Source: Xylona heveae TC161 (taxonomy: Eukaryota > Ascomycota > Xylonomycetes > Xylonales > Xylonaceae). From it: DNA of 64,000 nucleotides. Of this stretch, positions 60,710 through 64,000 are shown piece after piece. The DNA lies in contig NW_017264196.1 in the NCBI RefSeq assembly GCF_001619985.1, positions 1,488,001-1,552,000 on the forward strand, in the 5' to 3' direction. The translations under genes were made by a program, and so were the position numbers. Position 1 is the first letter of the stretch. Each line of letters opens with the position of its first letter. The notes below the pieces were generated by a model. The model worked only from the letters and a program-made list of their open reading frames with translations, was not told the DNA's origin and did no database searches.

Positions 60710-63700
60710 GTTCACTTTAGACGCACGGCTGCTCAGTCTTGCCCAGTGCCATTTTGTTTTAGAAAATTTTGTCTTCTTCTAGTTTCCCTTTTTATGATTC
60801 CCTTGCACATATTGCTTTTGAGCGCGTCTGGTCTCGGATAGTCCGGACTTGGATAAACATCTCGAACCATTTTCGAGCACTTGTTGGTTTACACGAGATG
60901 GATGGCATAGAATATCTTGGAAAGATTTTGAAAGACCGTCTCTTCTATAGAGAAGATTGCCATGGTTTGATACCTTTTGCTTCATTTACTTTATGTACTT
61001 TTATGGAAAGAGCTAGGTTTACCGCAGCGTTGGATAACATACCCAACGCGTAATGGTAGACTTTTAAAAGTGCAATTATACAAGATTTATTCCCTATTCC
61101 TGAAACGATGACTACCTCCCGATTGATGTTTGTCTGGAATTAATTTTAAGTTGAGTTTACGCTAATCCCACTGAGCGCCGCATTGCAATGGTACGCTAGC
61201 GTAGAGGCCGCCCACGCGCAGTTGCTCCGATATGCATGTCATCACGGAACAGATAAGGGCTTCCAGATAAACGGCGACAGATACCTCAGATAGCATAGAT
61301 TAGGTATCTGAGATATCTGTAGGTACCTACCTAAGGTCAGGTACCTACCGTAGATTGATTGATGGACTGGAGATACTTTATCAAGTCCAAATAGCCTCAC
61401 GATTCGAGCGGAGATATAGCTACTATGCCCGCTTCTGTAATACAAAGAGACCGAACGATAGAGACCCTCTCGGTGCCGTGGGAGGTATTGAGTGGTATCA
61501 CTTTGCAAGTGATGTATGATTATCGTAACTTTGGATTTCTTCTAAGAGAAAAAGAGAAAAACAGTAAAATTGCACGGGGACTTGAGCGTCTACTTTAGGT
61601 AGTCTGTTGGACATCGCTGCAGCAGAGTATCCTTTAGGTACCGCCCGGCGTAGTAAAGAGCTGACGTTGTGGGGAAGACAGTGCAGTCTCGGTGTAACTT
61701 CTGCTTTGTATTTGCCTACCTTATATTAGTATGGATGGGCTTGGTTACAAGTACAGTGGCCTTTGGCGGGTTGCAGGACTCAGGAATGACCCAATTCCGA
61801 GTTACAGCTCGCAAGGCTGAACAAGCACGTGTGCCATGCATGAACCAAGTACCTCGTGTGCCATGGATTGCGACACCTTTTAAAAAATAAATTCTGATAA
61901 GGCTGACAAGGCTGAACGATTACCAAGCCTGCGGGCTGAGATGTGTCTGAGCGTACTGCTTTTAAAGAATGTCGTGTAGCCATGCGCCTTTTCTCACATC
62001 ATTTCCGAGCTGTCCATCTCGTCGAATTGTCCTCTTTTTGCAATCGAGCAACCATGCGACCCTTTGCTGTCATGTCACGAATATGTGCCTTTAGTCTAGC
62101 TTGCATTTTTACCGCCACCGATTAATTATACTTTGCTTACTTTTTTGTTCGACATGTGTTTTTGAGTCTGTCATTGTGCGGCTTGCATCTCTCTGGACGT
62201 CGTCCAGATGATTCAGCCCCGTTGTTTCTCGCTCCAGCACTGTATTCACGCCTCACTGCGCCTTTGTCTTTCCCTATCTGGCTGATAGTTCTGCCGGCTT
62301 AAATGCTTCATTTGTCATGACAATCGAGTATCTCTCTAGTGTGCTCAATTCTTAGTGCACCTTGAGACGTACACGAACAAATTCGAGGTACGAGCTGACA
62401 TTCGACTATTTTAATACATAATACCTACTTCTAGGGCTGACCGTTTTGATTTGTCAGGAACGCCTATGAGACTAGAAAGGCAGATACGCTGGAAACATAG
62501 TGAGGCGTGTGGGCTTGATCAAGGCGGCTCTGCAATGCGATAGTTATGATCCGATGAGACACGAGTGTCGACAATGAAAGGCGGAGTAAGGTCTTGTCCT
62601 GGATGTCTGGGAGCCTGCGGTTTGGATATTGGACTTGTCTGACAGCCTAACATTGCTCCCAAGCCTCTTATCATCACCTTTTTCTGCCTAAAGTCTTATT
62701 ATTTCTGACGTTGATACGATTGCGACGGCGCAAAACGTTTTACGATGGAGTCCATGATTCGATCTTGAGCAAGCCTCAATCCCGTCACGAAGCACGGATT
62801 CTCAAGCCTCGATAAAGCTTGAGTGATAGTTTCGAACGTACCTGACTTAGAGCATAGCAAACGGCGTCACGTCCGTCAAGGCTTGGGCGGTCCATCCTTT
62901 TTCTAGGCTCCAAACCTATGGATCAGAGGCAGCAGTGCACGAGGTTCTGCATGAGCACATTCTCCCCGCATCACGATCTCTGCTAGGCAACCAACGGGCG
63001 TTACGCCAAGCTATTTTTCAGTCTGCTTGATTCTCTGATTGGACCAACTTTATCCCTGCGGCCACACGTTTCGAGTTTCACACGCATCATCCATGGTGAC
63101 CAGTGCTTACCTGTTCCTCCGACACCATCATCATTGGCTTCGGCGACTTTAGCTTCTAAACGCCCCATCTTGAGGATCTATGACTGGAGCCAACGCAGTG
63201 AAGTCCGGAAAGAAGAGGCTTCTTGTGACGCAAATGGGTGTGCGTGCATGTCCAAGCCTCAGAGAGTCATTGCTTGATGCACAGTCAAATCAAACTATTT
63301 CGAGCAGTTATCCTCGAGTGGCACTGAAGGATTAAGCTCAGGCTCAGCTGACTGGTTTCTCCTCAAAATCGAAAATGATAGTCGTCATCTTTAATGTATT
63401 GCTACGGAGGTTTCTGACTAAAGTCAGCCTTCATGGATGGCTGAAACTACGTTGCCGGCTATCACCAAGGTAAATGACAGTCCAAATGGGTTGAATTTGC
63501 AAGGATGATTCGACTTTCATCAGATTTGGCTTATTACATGTGTACGCATCATTCAACGAGGGCGGATGCAATGGACCAATTGTCCTACCAGGTTTCATGG
63601 CTCATGGGAAGCCGAGGGTATCGCAAGTGTAAGCCCTGGCCCTTACGAGGCACGGCTATGTGACTCGTTTTGGCTCGGAGGCCCATCTGCCTAGAAAGAA

Positions 63701-64000
63701 GTAATCTTCCTATCTTGGAACATTCACCGCGGCTACTGACACACGGGCGTTGCGTCCCCGCGCACCGACATGCAACTAGGTGGTTTCTTTCATTGCTGCC
63801 TGGAGCACGAGCCACCAGCCTGGACGATCCACAGATGAAGGTGCAACAAGCAGCTTCAAACAACCAATATTATCGATAATGCCAGACAAGGAAGCTATAG
63901 TGAGGCTCCACAGTCAATCTGTGTCGAGGGCGAAAGCGCCACTTCAGCAGAGAAACTTTATGTGGATTTTCGGATACATGATCCATTCACATGAGGGACA
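60710..64000. other. Gene-free right end
   Basis: 3.3 kb with the permease 3' region and no gene I can support on either strand. It holds palindromic GGTACCTACC repeats at 61278-61350, an inverted repeat CTCAAGC/GCTTGAG at 62801-62823, and four copies of CAAGCCTC between 62660 and 63260. Confidence 0.5.
61321..61350. repeat. Direct and inverted GGTACCTACC repeats
   Basis: GGTACCTACC occurs at 61322-61331 and again at 61340-61349, each with an internal GGTACC palindrome. Just upstream (about 61280-61320) AGATACCT and CTCAGATA pair with AGGTATCT and TATCTGAG. Confidence 0.75.

Overview
The window reads as nuclear chromosome of a filamentous ascomycete (Pezizomycotina). It carries many short GT..AG spliceosomal introns of about 45-250 nt, Zn2Cys6 and copper-fist transcription factors, a 353-residue fungal group I G-alpha subunit, and CT-rich promoters. 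A Sordariomycete, perhaps Hypocrealean, is my guess from protein resemblance and the scattered GGTACCTACC-type palindromes. That placement is inference.

Left part (1-16 kb) is dense and housekeeping: vps23 (ESCRT-I, cut by the left edge), nfs1 (mitochondrial cysteine desulfurase), rvs167 (BAR-SH3), a class I methyltransferase, the septation-network protein cdc14, ggs1 (geranylgeranyl diphosphate synthase) and the G-alpha gene. Exons were assigned by hand and every model keeps frame across its introns.

Middle (16-39 kb) is sparse. It holds an F-box protein, an Smr-domain protein ending in a CaaX-like CVVM, an unrecognised possible gene, the tail-anchored SNARE use1, a C2H2 factor behind a very long, probably spliced leader, and a small Zn2Cys6 factor. 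Tail to tail with the last lies what looks like a decayed gene for a small secreted cysteine-rich protein.

Right part (39-64 kb): kti12 and efm7 lie head to tail on the minus strand, and both act on translation elongation. They are followed on the plus strand by a Mac1/Cuf1-type copper regulator, urb2 (ribosome biogenesis) and an NCS1 Fur-type permease. The last 3.3 kb has no gene I can support.

The clearest architectural pattern is that the regulatory genes (G-alpha, C2H2, Zn2Cys6, copper fist) have 3.6-4.8 kb of gene-free upstream DNA, while most housekeeping genes are separated by roughly 0.3-1.6 kb. I found no transposase, reverse transcriptase, rRNA, convincing tRNA, CRISPR array or secondary-metabolite cluster, and no clear novel system. 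The best leads are the CaaX-ended Smr protein, the secreted cysteine-rich relic beside a transcription factor, and the long uORF-bearing leader.
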